A stretch of DNA of 64,000 nt from Phycisphaerae bacterium (GCA_029260135.1 JAJDDV010000053.1:1-64000), one strand, 5' to 3'. Positions 26,524-35,681 are shown, numbered from the stretch's first letter. Notes: generated from the sequence alone by a model not told the origin. A program made the numbers and translations.

Positions 26524-27105
26524 TCACGACGGCTCAACCTCCCTGCACCGATCACCCTCACCGACATACGCCCCAAGCCGATCTCGAAGCCCCCGCCGAG
26601 CACGAAACAACGTCACCTTCACGCGTGACTCGCCCCAGCCCAGAACCTCGCCCGCCTCACGAATGGAAAACCCCGACAGCTCACACAACACAATCGCGTC
26701 GCGTTGCGATCCCGGAAGATCAGCCACCGCCGTTCGAACCGCCTCGCGAACCTCCCCTCCTTCGACCGAGCCCGACTCATCCTCCGCCGCCGCCACGATC
26801 CGAATCACACCCGGCTCGTCGCCGCGGGCTCGATCCCGCACCGCCCGCCGCGCCCGTTCGATCGCCACCGACCGCGTCACCGCAAACAACCAGGTCGACA
26901 GCGAACTCCGCCCCTGGAAACCGCGAATGGATCGCATCACGCGCAGAAACACGTCCTGCACGATCTCCGCGGCTTCCTCGCGCGAGTGCGTGCGCAACCA
27001 CGCATACCGCCAAACACGATCGACGTAGCGCCGGTACAGCACCTCGAGCGCCACCCGGTCGCCCTTCGCCGCTCGCTTCGCCAAATGCGCTTCACCGTCG
27101 GCCAT
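26524..27105 (-). CDS. ECF (sigma-70 family) RNA polymerase sigma factor
   Basis: 193 residues. Region 2: ALEVLYRRYVDRVWRYAWLRTHSREEAAEIVQDVFLRV...SLSTWLFAVTRSVAIERARR (residues 18-87). Region 4: LPGSQRDAIVLCELSGFSIREAGEVLGWGESRVKVTLFRARRGLRDRL (about 128-176) with the helix-turn-helix. AGGAG 7 nt before the ATG supports the start. It is followed on the same strand, after a repeat-filled 300-nt spacer, by a membrane zf-HC2 anti-sigma factor, the usual arrangement for envelope-stress ECF pairs. Confidence 0.93.
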   Translation of the reverse strand: MADGEAHLAKRAAKGDRVALEVLYRRYVDRVWRYAWLRTHSREEAAEIVQDVFLRVMRSIRGFQGRSSLSTWLFAVTRSVAIERARRAVRDRARGDEPGVIRIVAAAEDESGSVEGGEVREAVRTAVADLPGSQRDAIVLCELSGFSIREAGEVLGWGESRVKVTLFRARRGLRDRLGAYVGEGDRCREVEPS

Positions 27106-27262
27106 CGAGATCTCCTGCCCACTTAGACGACGCCCAAGCCCGCCGGTTACACTGGAAATCCACTGAATTGTAGCCGCGCCGACCCGCCACAGGCCTCAAT
27201 CGCCACCCCACACCCCCACTTGCAGACAAGAATCCTGCACCGAACCACCGATACACCGGATA

Positions 27263-29659
27263 ATGGCCGAACTCACCGTCGACAAACACCGCCAGCAGAT
27301 GATGCACTGGCTGCAATCCGCGCGTCCGTACGAATTCCTCACCATGGCCGGCCCCTACCTCGATGTCTGCCGCGAAGATCACCAGGTGCGCCTCCTCGCC
27401 GTTCAGGAATACCTCAAGCTAGGCCTCGTCCAGCCCGCCCGCGAGCTGCTCGAAACCGACGCGCTCGACCCGGCCGCTGCCACAGAACTCGCCCCCATAC
27501 GATCCTCACTCGCGAAGCTGACGAAGACCGACCTGCCGTGGCCGCAGCACACCGATCAATTCGAGGCCAACCTGACCGTACTGACCGATCGAGGCATCGA
27601 CGTCACTCCGATCCGTAGCGCCTGGGAAAACGGAACCAACGAGTTCCAACGCTTCCGCGATAACGCCGGTCTCGATCAGATCCGCCGTCGAAGACCCTCG
27701 GGCGGATGGATGTGGATCCCCCGCCTCGGCGATCACCGCACCGTGGATTACGCCAGAGAATTGCCGGAGGGAATCGGCGAGCACATGCCCGGCCCCTACC
27801 TTTTCGAAGGCCTCGACGTCGGCTGGTACTTCCAGCGCGTCTACGAATCAACGCACAACACCTTCCTGGGATACAGTTGCGCACTGTACGTCGTCGAGCA
27901 CGACCCATCCGCCCTGGCCATGGTCTTCCACCTGCACGACTGGCGCGAATTGTTGAGCGATCCCCGCGTGTACTGGGTCTTCGGTGAGGCCTGCGTCGAA
28001 AGACTCCGCGAGATCCTCGCCGCCGATCCCGATCTTCCCATTCCCCGGCAGGCCTTCCGAGCCGGCGGAACCGTGGAGGACGCCGAGAGCAACGTCATCC
28101 CCACCATCGAGAACGTCGGCGAGCAACGGCTCGACGATATGGAGCGCACGCTGCAAGAACTGGAACACCGCTACGCCACGCGCGATGTTGCCTATTGGGC
28201 CAGGAGGTTCGACGATGCACTCAACCAAGGCGGCCAGCCGCTCCGCATCCTCGCCGCCGTCAGCACACACACCACCTTCCTGCAATATTCAATGCGCGAC
28301 GCCAAACGCGCCTTCGAATCACTAGGCCACCAATGCACCGTGCTGACCGAGAAGTCGCCCCATCACCACATCGCCATGGCCACCTATCACCGGGCCATCC
28401 GCGACCTCGATCCCGACATCTTCTTCAACATCGATCACATACGCGCGGAGTTCGCCGACATCATCCCGAAGAACCTGCCGGTGCTCACGTGGGACCAGGA
28501 CCAGCTCCCTTCGGTGTTCACCAAGGACAACATCCAGCAAATCGGCCCACTCGACTTCGTCGCCGGCGCGGCGAAAGCGCTTTGCGTACGAGCCGGCGGC
28601 AACGAGGGGCAATTCCTTTACGCACGCGTGCCGACCTGCCCCGAGCAGTTCGGCGGCGACCCACTCACCGAAGAAGAGCAAGAGCGGTTCACGTGCGACG
28701 TCTCCTACGTGTCCCACGCCTCTCAAACACCACGTGCCTTCCACGACGAAGAACGCGAAACGCTGAATGACCCACCGATGCAGCACCTCCTCGACACGAT
28801 GTACGAGTTCGCCATGCCGCGCTTGACGCGCCACAGCGTCATGACCGGACCGCTCGCGAAAACCATCCTGAGCGAAGCTGCGCAGCGATGCGACATGACC
28901 ATCGACGACCCTGAGGTGCGAAACCGTCTGACCGGCTGGTACCTCTGGCGGCTCGGCGATCGAATCTTCAGACAGGAAGCCCTGGAATGGGCAGCCGCGT
29001 GGGCCAGGAGCACTGGCCGCTCATTGCGCATCTACGGCAACGGATGGGACAAGCACCCCACGCTTGCCCCCTTCGCCGCCGGCCCCGCAGAAAACGGTCG
29101 CGATCTGCTCTGCGTCTACCGCGCGTCGAAGATCAACCTCCAGCTCATGCCGGCCGGATTCATTCACCAAAGAGCGCTCGACGGATTGACCGCGGGCGGG
29201 TTTTTCCTCTCGCGCAAAACGCCGGACGACGTTTTGGGCCGGACGCTGCGTCAACTCCTCGCGCGGATGACCGCCCTCGGGGTAGCGAGCACAACCGAAC
29301 TACTGGATCATCCGGACCCAGCGCTCCAGAGACTCCTCCACCGCTACTGGGGCGACTGGCTTCACACCGTCGAGCGTGACAAGCCGGATTTCTTCAACTA
29401 CCTGCGATTCCTCTGCGAGGAACCCTACCCCGACGAGGTCTTCGAAGACTTCGAGCAAATCCTGTTCGACTCGCCCGAGTCCTTCGCCGAGAAAGCCGAC
29501 GCCTTCCTTTCGGACGACACCCGCCGAACATCCGTCGCAAGCGCGATGCGCGGCGTCGTGATCGACCGCTTCAGCTATCCACCGACCATCCGGCGATTCC
29601 TCAGTGCCATGACAGCCTACCTCCACGACAAGGCCCGGCGCAACGATGACGCCCAATAG
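27263..29659 (+). CDS. Large CgeB-like glycosyltransferase
   Basis: 798 residues, no signal peptide. The middle and C-terminal parts resemble CgeB/GT1-type glycosyltransferases: RILAAVSTHTTFLQYSMRDAKRAFESLGHQ begins a GT-B N-lobe (about residue 325), DIFFNIDHIRAEF and PVLTWDQDQLPSVF follow, and RSLRIYGNGWDKHPTLAPFAAGP...LCVYRASKINLQLMPAGFIHQRALDGLTAGGFFLSRKTPDD is the CgeB signature with the nucleotide-sugar site. The first 320 residues are unassigned, partly TPR-like at the very start. Acceptor and sugar are unknown; neighbours give no hint. Confidence 0.75.
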   Translation: MAELTVDKHRQQMMHWLQSARPYEFLTMAGPYLDVCREDHQVRLLAVQEYLKLGLVQPARELLETDALDPAAATELAPIRSSLAKLTKTDLPWPQHTDQFEANLTVLTDRGIDVTPIRSAWENGTNEFQRFRDNAGLDQIRRRRPSGGWMWIPRLGDHRTVDYARELPEGIGEHMPGPYLFEGLDVGWYFQRVYESTHNTFLGYSCALYVVEHDPSALAMVFHLHDWRELLSDPRVYWVFGEACVERLREILAADPDLPIPRQAFRAGGTVEDAESNVIPTIENVGEQRLDDMERTLQELEHRYATRDVAYWARRFDDALNQGGQPLRILAAVSTHTTFLQYSMRDAKRAFESLGHQCTVLTEKSPHHHIAMATYHRAIRDLDPDIFFNIDHIRAEFADIIPKNLPVLTWDQDQLPSVFTKDNIQQIGPLDFVAGAAKALCVRAGGNEGQFLYARVPTCPEQFGGDPLTEEEQERFTCDVSYVSHASQTPRAFHDEERETLNDPPMQHLLDTMYEFAMPRLTRHSVMTGPLAKTILSEAAQRCDMTIDDPEVRNRLTGWYLWRLGDRIFRQEALEWAAAWARSTGRSLRIYGNGWDKHPTLAPFAAGPAENGRDLLCVYRASKINLQLMPAGFIHQRALDGLTAGGFFLSRKTPDDVLGRTLRQLLARMTALGVASTTELLDHPDPALQRLLHRYWGDWLHTVERDKPDFFNYLRFLCEEPYPDEVFEDFEQILFDSPESFAEKADAFLSDDTRRTSVASAMRGVVIDRFSYPPTIRRFLSAMTAYLHDKARRNDDAQ

Positions 29660-29831
29660 ACGGCTGGAAATCCCGTACTTCGTCTCGTGAACCCTGACAG
29701 GGGCGCTCTCATAGACGGGCCACCCAGCCCTCCTCTTGCTCAGTGAGTATGCCGTGGCTCGAAGGCAAGCTGCCGGGTATGATTCTCACCATGGACCTAA
29801 CCTCGGAAGCGTTCCTCAGGGGCCAACAACC

Positions 29832-30215
29832 ATGTTGAATAACGTCATTCGCAACGCGATACTTGCGGAGGTGCATCGAGCGATTCACGAGGCTGCGTCG
29901 TCATGCGTCGCTGCCCTTGAAAACCCGAATATCACCTATCCTCCAAACGAAGAACTCACCCCCGCCGAAAGGTCTGCGTTGGCAGCCCTGTTTCTCTCCG
30001 CCGAAGCCAGGTCAGGGATGCAGAAACTGCTGGCCGACACAGCGAGCTACCCACTCTTCCACCTTTTTGCTCTCATGGACGGTGTTGGAGATCCCGTGGA
30101 CTTCCCAGGCGAATGGACCGGCTTGTCGTTGTCGGTCAAAGAAGACGACGAGCCGATGCTTCATGACGACTTCTGCGAGTCGTACTGGGATTTTGCCGAG
30201 TCGCGGACGCAATGA
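29832..30215 (+). CDS. Small hypothetical protein, acidic C-terminus
   Basis: 127 residues from the ATG at 29832 (MLNNVIRNAILAEVHRAIHEA). Helical N-terminal half and a C-terminal half ending in a run of acidic residues (KEDDEPMLHDDFCESYWDF). No signal peptide, no transmembrane segment, no family recognised. An in-frame start at 29736 would add 32 residues that look like spacer. It may be a transferred accessory gene, since it lies between repeat-rich spacers. Confidence 0.55.
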   Translation: MLNNVIRNAILAEVHRAIHEAASSCVAALENPNITYPPNEELTPAERSALAALFLSAEARSGMQKLLADTASYPLFHLFALMDGVGDPVDFPGEWTGLSLSVKEDDEPMLHDDFCESYWDFAESRTQ

Positions 30216-30520
30216 GAGAGGTAGGGTGCATCTGGATGCACCTCCTGCAGCCTGAAAGGCTGCGAGATCGTAGCCGGTGGCAAGGCCGCCAAAGGCGATC
30301 GCCGCCACCGGATCAAGCCACCCCCCCAAACACCACGACCCTGTAAGGGTCGAAGACACTTGACGTTGGGTGCTATGGCAAGGTGAAGCGCGGCCATGCG
30401 TAGGTCCCCTCCCGTTGGGAGAGGTCGGGAAGGCCCCGCGTGCCACTGACCACTTGCCCACCAGTGTTTGCCAACGAGCACCGGCGAGCGGCCCGATTCG
30501 CTGCCCCCCCCACTCTCGCG
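30216..30520. other. Spacer with palindromic repeats
   Basis: No gene. It has GGGTGCATCTGGATGCACC (30225-30243), GCAGCCTGAAAGGCTGC (30248-30264) and CACTGACCACTTGCCCACCAGTG-like sequence (30435-30465), all resembling modules elsewhere in the window. Confidence 0.55.
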
Positions 30521-31663
30521 CTACTCCTCACCAGTACGAAGATACCGAACGACGTACTCCAGCGCAGGCCGCACATGTCGAACATTTGGCTCCGTCGCCA
30601 ACTGCGCTTCGAGAAAACTCGCCGTCTCGAAATCACCGGGTTCACATACGTCTGCAAAGGTCCACGCCACGCGCAACCGATTGGCAAAGTCGGATTCACT
30701 CAACAGCATATCCTTCAAGTCCTCACGTAGCCGATCTCGAACCGCCGGCTCATCCCGCGCCCGCGATCCCAGCGCACTGATGATCTTGCGGCGGATCAAG
30801 AGTTCTCCAGGGGAGTCGCCAAGGTAGGCGTAATAATCTCGGGATAAGTCCTCGACCGCTCGGTCCCCCATCGCTTCCGCGAAGTCACGAACCGGCTCCC
30901 ACTTCGCTGCCGCAGGATCAGACCGGTAGGCGTGGTAGGCCTCGACACTCGGAGCGAACCGTGGTTCCTTCGCCACCCGGGAAGGATCCGCCTGCTGTTG
31001 CCGGTATGCAACCTCCGCACGAAGGAACGGGTCGCCCCCGTGCTCCTGCGCCAACGAGGCGCATAGCTCCGTGAACTCCTCGATCGGGAGACGAGTCCTC
31101 AGGTGTCCCAGTGCAGCCCCCAGCTCTTTGCGACTCGCAGACCGGTGCGCAACGGTCCTGAGCGCATCGGTCGGCATCGTCTCACCGATCTCCGCGTCGC
31201 TCGGACCGTCCGCCTCCGCTACCGCCTCATCGATCGGACCAAGCCATCGATCGAACGAGCCGTCCGAGAGCACAACGACCTCAGGCGGTTCCCCCTTTCG
31301 AGGAGGCTCGATGACAACAACTTGAGGAAACCGCTTGACCTTGAAATCCCGATAGCTTGAGGAGCGCGCACCGACAGCGAAATCGATCTTGTGCTTTTCA
31401 ACGTAGGGCTCAACCGTCTCCGCACCCTGCGGCGTGAGGCCGATCACCACGGTGTCCTCCCGTTTGTTCGCCTTGTTCAAACGAGCCACGAGCGTATCCA
31501 CATCCTCCTTCTGAAACGTAACGAAGAAGTACAGTACACTCGTCCGGTCCTCCGGAAGACGCAGACTCAGGTGATTGAGCCAGGTCTCGGCGCGAAGCTC
31601 GACCGGGTCAGCCAACGCGGTCACACACGGGAGCAGGAGGAACGCGAACAACCAGAAGCCCAC
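30521..31663 (-). CDS. Exported protein with N-terminal thioredoxin-like domain
   Basis: About 380 residues from a GTG at 31663, preceded by GGAGGG 7 nt upstream; the ATG at 31795 would prepend 44 residues of spacer-like sequence. A signal peptide (VGFWLFAFLLLPCVTALA) leads into a thioredoxin-like fold: LRAETWLNHLS, TSVLYFFVTFQKEDVDTLVARLNK, DTVVIGLTP and KRFPQVVVIEP. There is no CxxC, so it is not a thiol oxidoreductase. The C-terminal 200 residues are helical and unassigned. Located in the periplasm; its neighbour at 31891 is a small cysteine-rich secreted protein on the same strand upstream. Confidence 0.65.
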   Translation of the reverse strand: MGFWLFAFLLLPCVTALADPVELRAETWLNHLSLRLPEDRTSVLYFFVTFQKEDVDTLVARLNKANKREDTVVIGLTPQGAETVEPYVEKHKIDFAVGARSSSYRDFKVKRFPQVVVIEPPRKGEPPEVVVLSDGSFDRWLGPIDEAVAEADGPSDAEIGETMPTDALRTVAHRSASRKELGAALGHLRTRLPIEEFTELCASLAQEHGGDPFLRAEVAYRQQQADPSRVAKEPRFAPSVEAYHAYRSDPAAAKWEPVRDFAEAMGDRAVEDLSRDYYAYLGDSPGELLIRRKIISALGSRARDEPAVRDRLREDLKDMLLSESDFANRLRVAWTFADVCEPGDFETASFLEAQLATEPNVRHVRPALEYVVRYLRTGEE

Positions 31664-31890
31664 GGTCGACGCCCTCCAAGAATGACAACGCTCACTGTGC
31701 TCTGTTTCGTCGCCGTACGCGGCGCACTTGCGCCCCAAGGCAGGATGCCGACGCCTCGCTCTCCAACTCCCGCTACGGCACAAGTGCATGGACATGACAG
31801 GCTCACCTCAGATTCACCACCCTTAGGCATGACAGCCGAAGAAAATGACCTCCCTGTGAACCATGGTAAAGATCGCGTTCGCTGCGCCGA

Positions 31891-32163
31891 CTACTCCATC
31901 GGATAGTCGGCATCGCAAAGGCTTTGACAGCGTGTCCGTCCAGGACCCGCCGGAAAGGTGTTGCAGCAACCCGTGCACGCTGCGCCATCCGAACAGCAGC
32001 ACGAACATTGGTCCGTCGAACCCGGAGCGGCACAGCTGCTATTGCAGCAGTCCCCAGCGGTACTGCCCTCTTGCGCGAACACTGGCTCAGACGGAGTCAA
32101 TGCCGTCGGAACTCCAACAACAATGATCAAGACGGTAACCGCGAGGGAACTTGCTTTTCGCAT
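31891..32163 (-). CDS. Small secreted cysteine-rich protein
   Basis: 90 residues. The signal peptide MRKASSLAVTVLIIVVGV...VFAQ is followed by a mature domain of about 55 residues with 12 cysteines (CC, C, C, CCC, C, CC, C, C). The ATG at 32163 is chosen because GGGAG lies 7 nt upstream; another ATG at 32169 is 2 codons earlier. The cysteine pattern suggests a disulfide-bonded or metal-binding peptide. I recognise no family. It ends about 230 nt before the GTG of the thioredoxin-fold protein on the same strand. Confidence 0.65.
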   Translation of the reverse strand: MRKASSLAVTVLIIVVGVPTALTPSEPVFAQEGSTAGDCCNSSCAAPGSTDQCSCCCSDGAACTGCCNTFPAGPGRTRCQSLCDADYPME

Positions 32164-32269
32164 GGCCATTCTCCCAAGAGCCCATAACCCAAGCACACCT
32201 GTTTAGAATCTACATCACACGAAGGTGGAAGTCAAATACTAAATCCAATAATCCCGACTATCCCTTGGA

Positions 32270-32325
32270 CCTGAAAAAGACCTGAAAAAGGTGTCAGACC
32301 TGAAAAAGGTGTCAGGATGATTTTT
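32270..32325. repeat. RAYT-1 associated repeats, left end (direct copies)
   Basis: Two full and one partial tandem units of ACCTGAAAAAGGTGTCAG, the last extended by GATGATTTTT. The unit AAAAGGTGTCAGGATGA recurs inverted on the other side of the transposase gene (33032) and alone at 34550. Confidence 0.85.
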
Positions 32326-33001
32326 GCGAACGCTTGCGGGGTCTCCCTCGCAGGCGCAAGGTGGTATCCAGTCCGAGGCGCTGAGCGATGCGGAACCGCC
32401 ATGCCTCCTGCCCGAACGGAACGCCCCGCGCCGCTGACAGGCGTACAGTGAGCAGTTCCTCCTCATCGATCACAGCGTTTGTCTGCGCGAGCCAGTTCCG
32501 CGGTCGATCTACCGGCCACGTTGACAGACAAGTAAGCAGCGCAGATCGGCGATTACGCCGGACCCACAAGCTTCCCCAGCGCCAGTCCTCCGCTCGCCGC
32601 ACGAGCTTCGCCCGTCGAGGGTTGGCCTCCACATAACGGCAGACGGTCAGGAAGTGCGAATCGTCCTGCACAGGAAAGCTCCTGAATCGACCTTGATAGA
32701 GCGGTCCCTCGCCGGCCGTGTGGGTGTGGGCGTGCCACCGGTGCGTGTGCGTGACCGTCACCCATTGCATCCAGGTCGATAGATGGGTGCGTTGGCCAGC
32801 CAGAACAACGATGTGCCAGTGATTGGGCATCAGACACCACGCGAGCAGAGACGGCGCATCCGGACGTTCCAGCGACGCAGCCAATACCCGCTCGAACGCG
32901 AGGTAGTCAGCAGCCTTCTCGAAGAGCGGCAGTCGCATCACCCGCCGGTTCAAGACGTGGTAGACAAGCCCGGCCTGCGTGACCCGTGGTGATCGTCCCA
33001 T
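32312..33001 (-). CDS. REP-associated tyrosine transposase (RAYT, Y1/IS200-like) 1
   Basis: 229 residues. It has the HUH motif in the RAYT form LMPNHWHIVVL (residues 56-66), the N-terminal YHVLNRRVMRLPLFEKAADY, and the catalytic-Tyr helix region DDSHFLTVCRYVEANPRRAKLVRRAEDWRWGS. RAYTs are single-strand transposase relatives that cut and rejoin short hairpin repeats (REPs). The coding end overlaps the left repeat cluster, and inverted copies lie 30-100 nt beyond the start codon, so gene and repeats form one unit. Not closely related to the second RAYT at 48763, which uses MPEHLHLIV. Confidence 0.92.
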   Translation of the reverse strand: MGRSPRVTQAGLVYHVLNRRVMRLPLFEKAADYLAFERVLAASLERPDAPSLLAWCLMPNHWHIVVLAGQRTHLSTWMQWVTVTHTHRWHAHTHTAGEGPLYQGRFRSFPVQDDSHFLTVCRYVEANPRRAKLVRRAEDWRWGSLWVRRNRRSALLTCLSTWPVDRPRNWLAQTNAVIDEEELLTVRLSAARGVPFGQEAWRFRIAQRLGLDTTLRLRGRPRKRSQKSS

Positions 33002-33031
33002 GCCGAAAACCTACCGGAAACGCCTCCAGCG

Positions 33032-33105
33032 TCAAGAAATTCATCCTGACACCTTTTCTGCTCCTGCTCTTGACACCTTTTCTGCTCTTGACACCTTTTC
33101 TGCTC
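33032..33105. repeat. RAYT-1 associated repeats, right end (inverted copies)
   Basis: ATTCATCCTGACACCTTTTC followed by two further CTTGACACCTTTTCTGCT units: inverted relative to the left cluster at 32270, so the transposase gene is flanked by inverted arrays. Confidence 0.85.
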
Positions 33106-33144
33106 TGGCACCCGGCGGGCGGCGGCGTTGTGTTATGCCATGCG

Positions 33145-34326
33145 TCAGAAAAGCCACCCGAAGATTCTGTGGAAGAGCCGCCCCGTGAACTTGGACACGC
33201 GACTTGCCAGTTCCTCGTCGAAGACGTAGTAGTCGCCGCCAGCCTGGTTTCCAATCTCGGCGGCCCGGTTGTAGATCACCAACAATTGCCTGTAGTCCCG
33301 TGCTACTTCGAACGCCGCCTCTCGTCCCAAGTGCGAATCGATTATGGAGAACATATCCGACCCCAAGACGTATGCCGGCCCGTGTGTTCCCGCCATCCAG
33401 GTCTGCATGACTTCCTTGTCCGTGATCTTGCCTTCGAGGTTCAACCTGAGGTCGCGCTCGGCCTCGGCATAGATCTTGGGGAGTCGCGCCAGATGTCGCT
33501 GCCAGTCTCGCGCCAAGGCGCGTTGCGTCGGATTCCGGCTCTCTCTGAGCGCGTGCAATCGTGTCCGGAATTGATCGATATAGTGAACCGGCATTCCTTC
33601 GTTGGTCAGTCGTCCGACAAGGTCCAGTCGGTTTTCGATGCGAGCACCACCAGGCATGTGCTTTTTCTGGCAGTAGCGGATCCCTGTATGGTGCATCTCA
33701 TGCGCAAAGGTGCGTACAACGTCATGAACATCAATCACGTCATCTGAGCGTCTGGGGAGTTGAAGAAGATCGAACCCGTTCGCATCCCCAACCGCATACG
33801 CGTTCGAAGCGCCAAAGATCACGATGAAGAGGTTGCTTCGGACAACAGCCTCCTCAGGTAAGTACTCCTTCGCCAGCTCTAAAGATGCCTCGATCAAGGA
33901 AGCCGCTCTTAGCCTTCCCAGATCCGTTGGGATTCGCTCCGGATCGTTGAGCACGGATTGCCAGAAAGCCCGTCTTCTCCCGAAGATTGTGAGATTCCCA
34001 CTTTCGTCTCTTGTCGCGTTGTCTGTCGGAATCCTGTCAAGGGCCTCCATGATGAATCGATAAAACTCGCTGTTGTCCCACTTCATGAAGCGACGCCAGT
34101 GCCGGATGATGGACATGCAACCAGGAGTGGGCGCTACCTCGCGCATGAAATGGTCCTTGATCTCCGAGTCGTCCGCCCCGCGCCTGATGACCTCCAACCA
34201 GCCGACCGTCTTCTCCGGCATGGATAGATCAACTAAGACACGATCCCCAGTCTGGGAGCCATACCTGCACGAAGATGAACCCAGGACAATGAGAACCCCC
34301 AGAAGGCTCATTCTCAGACACTTCAT
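33145..34326 (-). CDS. Putative lipoprotein zinc metalloprotease (HExxH)
   Basis: 393 residues from the ATG at 34326, which has AAAGGAG 9 nt upstream. The N-terminus MKCLRMSLLGVLIVLGSSSC is a lipoprotein-type signal with the lipid-modified Cys at 20. The putative catalytic motif FAHEMHHTGIRYC sits mid-protein (about residue 205-217), with likely zinc-ligand Glu/His residues downstream (ENRLDLVGRLTNEGMPVHYIDQF is the probable third-ligand helix). This resembles DUF2268-type or related membrane-anchored gluzincins. Substrate unknown. The frame can be extended to 34533 but only through spacer. Confidence 0.65.
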   Translation of the reverse strand: MKCLRMSLLGVLIVLGSSSCRYGSQTGDRVLVDLSMPEKTVGWLEVIRRGADDSEIKDHFMREVAPTPGCMSIIRHWRRFMKWDNSEFYRFIMEALDRIPTDNATRDESGNLTIFGRRRAFWQSVLNDPERIPTDLGRLRAASLIEASLELAKEYLPEEAVVRSNLFIVIFGASNAYAVGDANGFDLLQLPRRSDDVIDVHDVVRTFAHEMHHTGIRYCQKKHMPGGARIENRLDLVGRLTNEGMPVHYIDQFRTRLHALRESRNPTQRALARDWQRHLARLPKIYAEAERDLRLNLEGKITDKEVMQTWMAGTHGPAYVLGSDMFSIIDSHLGREAAFEVARDYRQLLVIYNRAAEIGNQAGGDYYVFDEELASRVSKFTGRLFHRIFGWLF

Positions 34327-34549
34327 TTCGTTTCTCCTTTGGCCTGAACGCCCCGCTTGCCGCGATTCCCCATTAACCATCTTCGTGGGCGCGATCCTAC
34401 TCGGGCGGCGGCTCCGCCTCAACCGAGAGCCGAAGTCTTCGACGATCTTACCGTGCTGATCGACGCGGCCGGTGGCCGCGTGCGGGCACACGGATAAGAC
34501 GCCGCGTGGCCGGGTAGCCCAACAAGACTGCAATCAACAGCAAAGGCCA

Positions 34550-34576
34550 GAAAAAGGTGTCAGGATGATTTTCTTG
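34550..34576. repeat. Solitary RAYT-1 repeat
   Basis: AGAAAAAGGTGTCAGGATGA followed by TTTTC: the same unit as at the left end of RAYT-1, 1.5 kb away with no transposase, as expected for a mobilised REP. Confidence 0.85.
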
Positions 34577-34607
34577 GCCTCCCGCGTTGTCCTCCACAAC
34601 GGACATG

Positions 34608-34811
34608 TTAGGTCGTGTTCGCCTCGATGCCAGAACCGAAGACGTCGACCACAGGGTACGCCCGCAGCCACTCGGCCGGCATCTTGAAGACGGGGGCCGC
34701 AGAGGTGTCCGGGAGAAGGGCCGCGTTGTGATCAGCCGGATCGCCGCCCCGCGGCTCGCCGACGTACTTCGCAAATCCGCATTCCCTGCCGCTACCGCCA
34801 GTGACCGGCCA
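34608..34811 (-). pseudogene. Possible C-terminal gene fragment
   Basis: About 67 codons open between stops on the reverse strand, ending PVFKMPAEWLRAYPVVDVFGSGIEANTT. Strong G/C preference at third codon positions and an ordered-looking protein suggest the 3' end of a lost gene. The RAYT-1 repeat begins about 30 nt past the stop. No family recognised. Confidence 0.3.
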
Positions 34812-35212
34812 TCAACCCGCCGGACAGCAGGGACCAGGGAGATGGGTTTCAGGTGTTCGGAGACATGGGTAACACCTCAGGCCGGCTGCGGAACCAGAAT
34901 CAGGCACGATCACCCAGGCTCGCCGCCCGGCCGACACCCCTGCCGGGCAGGTTCCCCTGCCGCGACTGCAAGGGAGCGGCCGTCGCTCCACGATCATCCC
35001 ATCCCGCCCCTGCCCCGGCATCTTGAGGAATCCCGTCCTCCCCCTTCGTCGCACAGTGGCTCCGTCGCTTCGTCGCTTCCTCCCCCCACAATCCCGACGA
35101 CCGTCGCCCACGCCCCAGATCCGCCGGTTTTGGGGCTTGACGCCGCGGGCTCAGCAGGTAGAGTGTGTTGCTCGGCGCTGATTACAACGAGCCGAAGAAG
35201 AGCGTTAACGTT

Positions 35213-35653
35213 ATGCCACAAAAGAACTTACGATCTTTCCTGGCGAGATCGGGCGACGTCAAACAAGACTGGTTTCACGTCGACGCAGCCGACCAGATTC
35301 TCGGAAGGCTCGCCACCCGTATCGCCACCGTGCTGATGGGCAAGAACAAGCCCACCTACACGCCGCACGTGGACACCGGCGATTTCGTCGTTGTCACCAA
35401 CGCCCATCTGGTGCGGGTCACCGGGGCCAAGGCCGACCGCATGGTCTACCCGCGATACTCGTATCATCCTGGCGGCTACAAAGAGATACCTTATAAGCGC
35501 GTCATGGAACGCCATCCCGACCGGATCATTCGTGAAGCGGTTCGCCGGATGCTGCCCAAGAACGCCCTCGGACGAGCGATGCTCAAGAAACTCAAGGTGT
35601 ATGCGGCAGACTCGCATCCACATTCGGCGCAGCAGCCCGCGCCGCTGACCTGA
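35213..35653 (+). CDS. rplM: 50S ribosomal protein L13
   Basis: 146 residues. [46 protein letters not shown] is the L13 core and [20 protein letters not shown] the conserved C-terminal signature. The ATG at 35213 gives the family start [11 protein letters not shown]. First gene of the usual rplM-rpsI pair, 28 nt before rpsI. Confidence 0.97.
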   Translation: MPQKNLRSFLARSGDVKQDWFHVDAADQILGRLATRIATVLMGKNKPTYTPHVDTGDFVVVTNAHLVRVTGAKADRMVYPRYSYHPGGYKEIPYKRVMERHPDRIIREAVRRMLPKNALGRAMLKKLKVYAADSHPHSAQQPAPLT

Positions 35654-35681
35654 GACGTGTCCCACGCGGAGGAATGACCAG

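Larger units (their letters stand above)
34327..35212. other. 890-bp spacer with RAYT repeat and a gene fragment
   Basis: No intact gene. It contains a solitary RAYT-1 repeat at 34550 and a reverse-strand open fragment at 34608-34811. The rest (34815-35160) is GC-rich with no recognisable content before the leader of rplM. Confidence 0.5.

Noticed and set aside
34587-35336. 249-codon plus-strand frame ahead of rplM
   Set aside because: It overlaps the rplM start in another frame, is Pro/Arg/Ser-rich, and includes the solo RAYT repeat flank; no domain.
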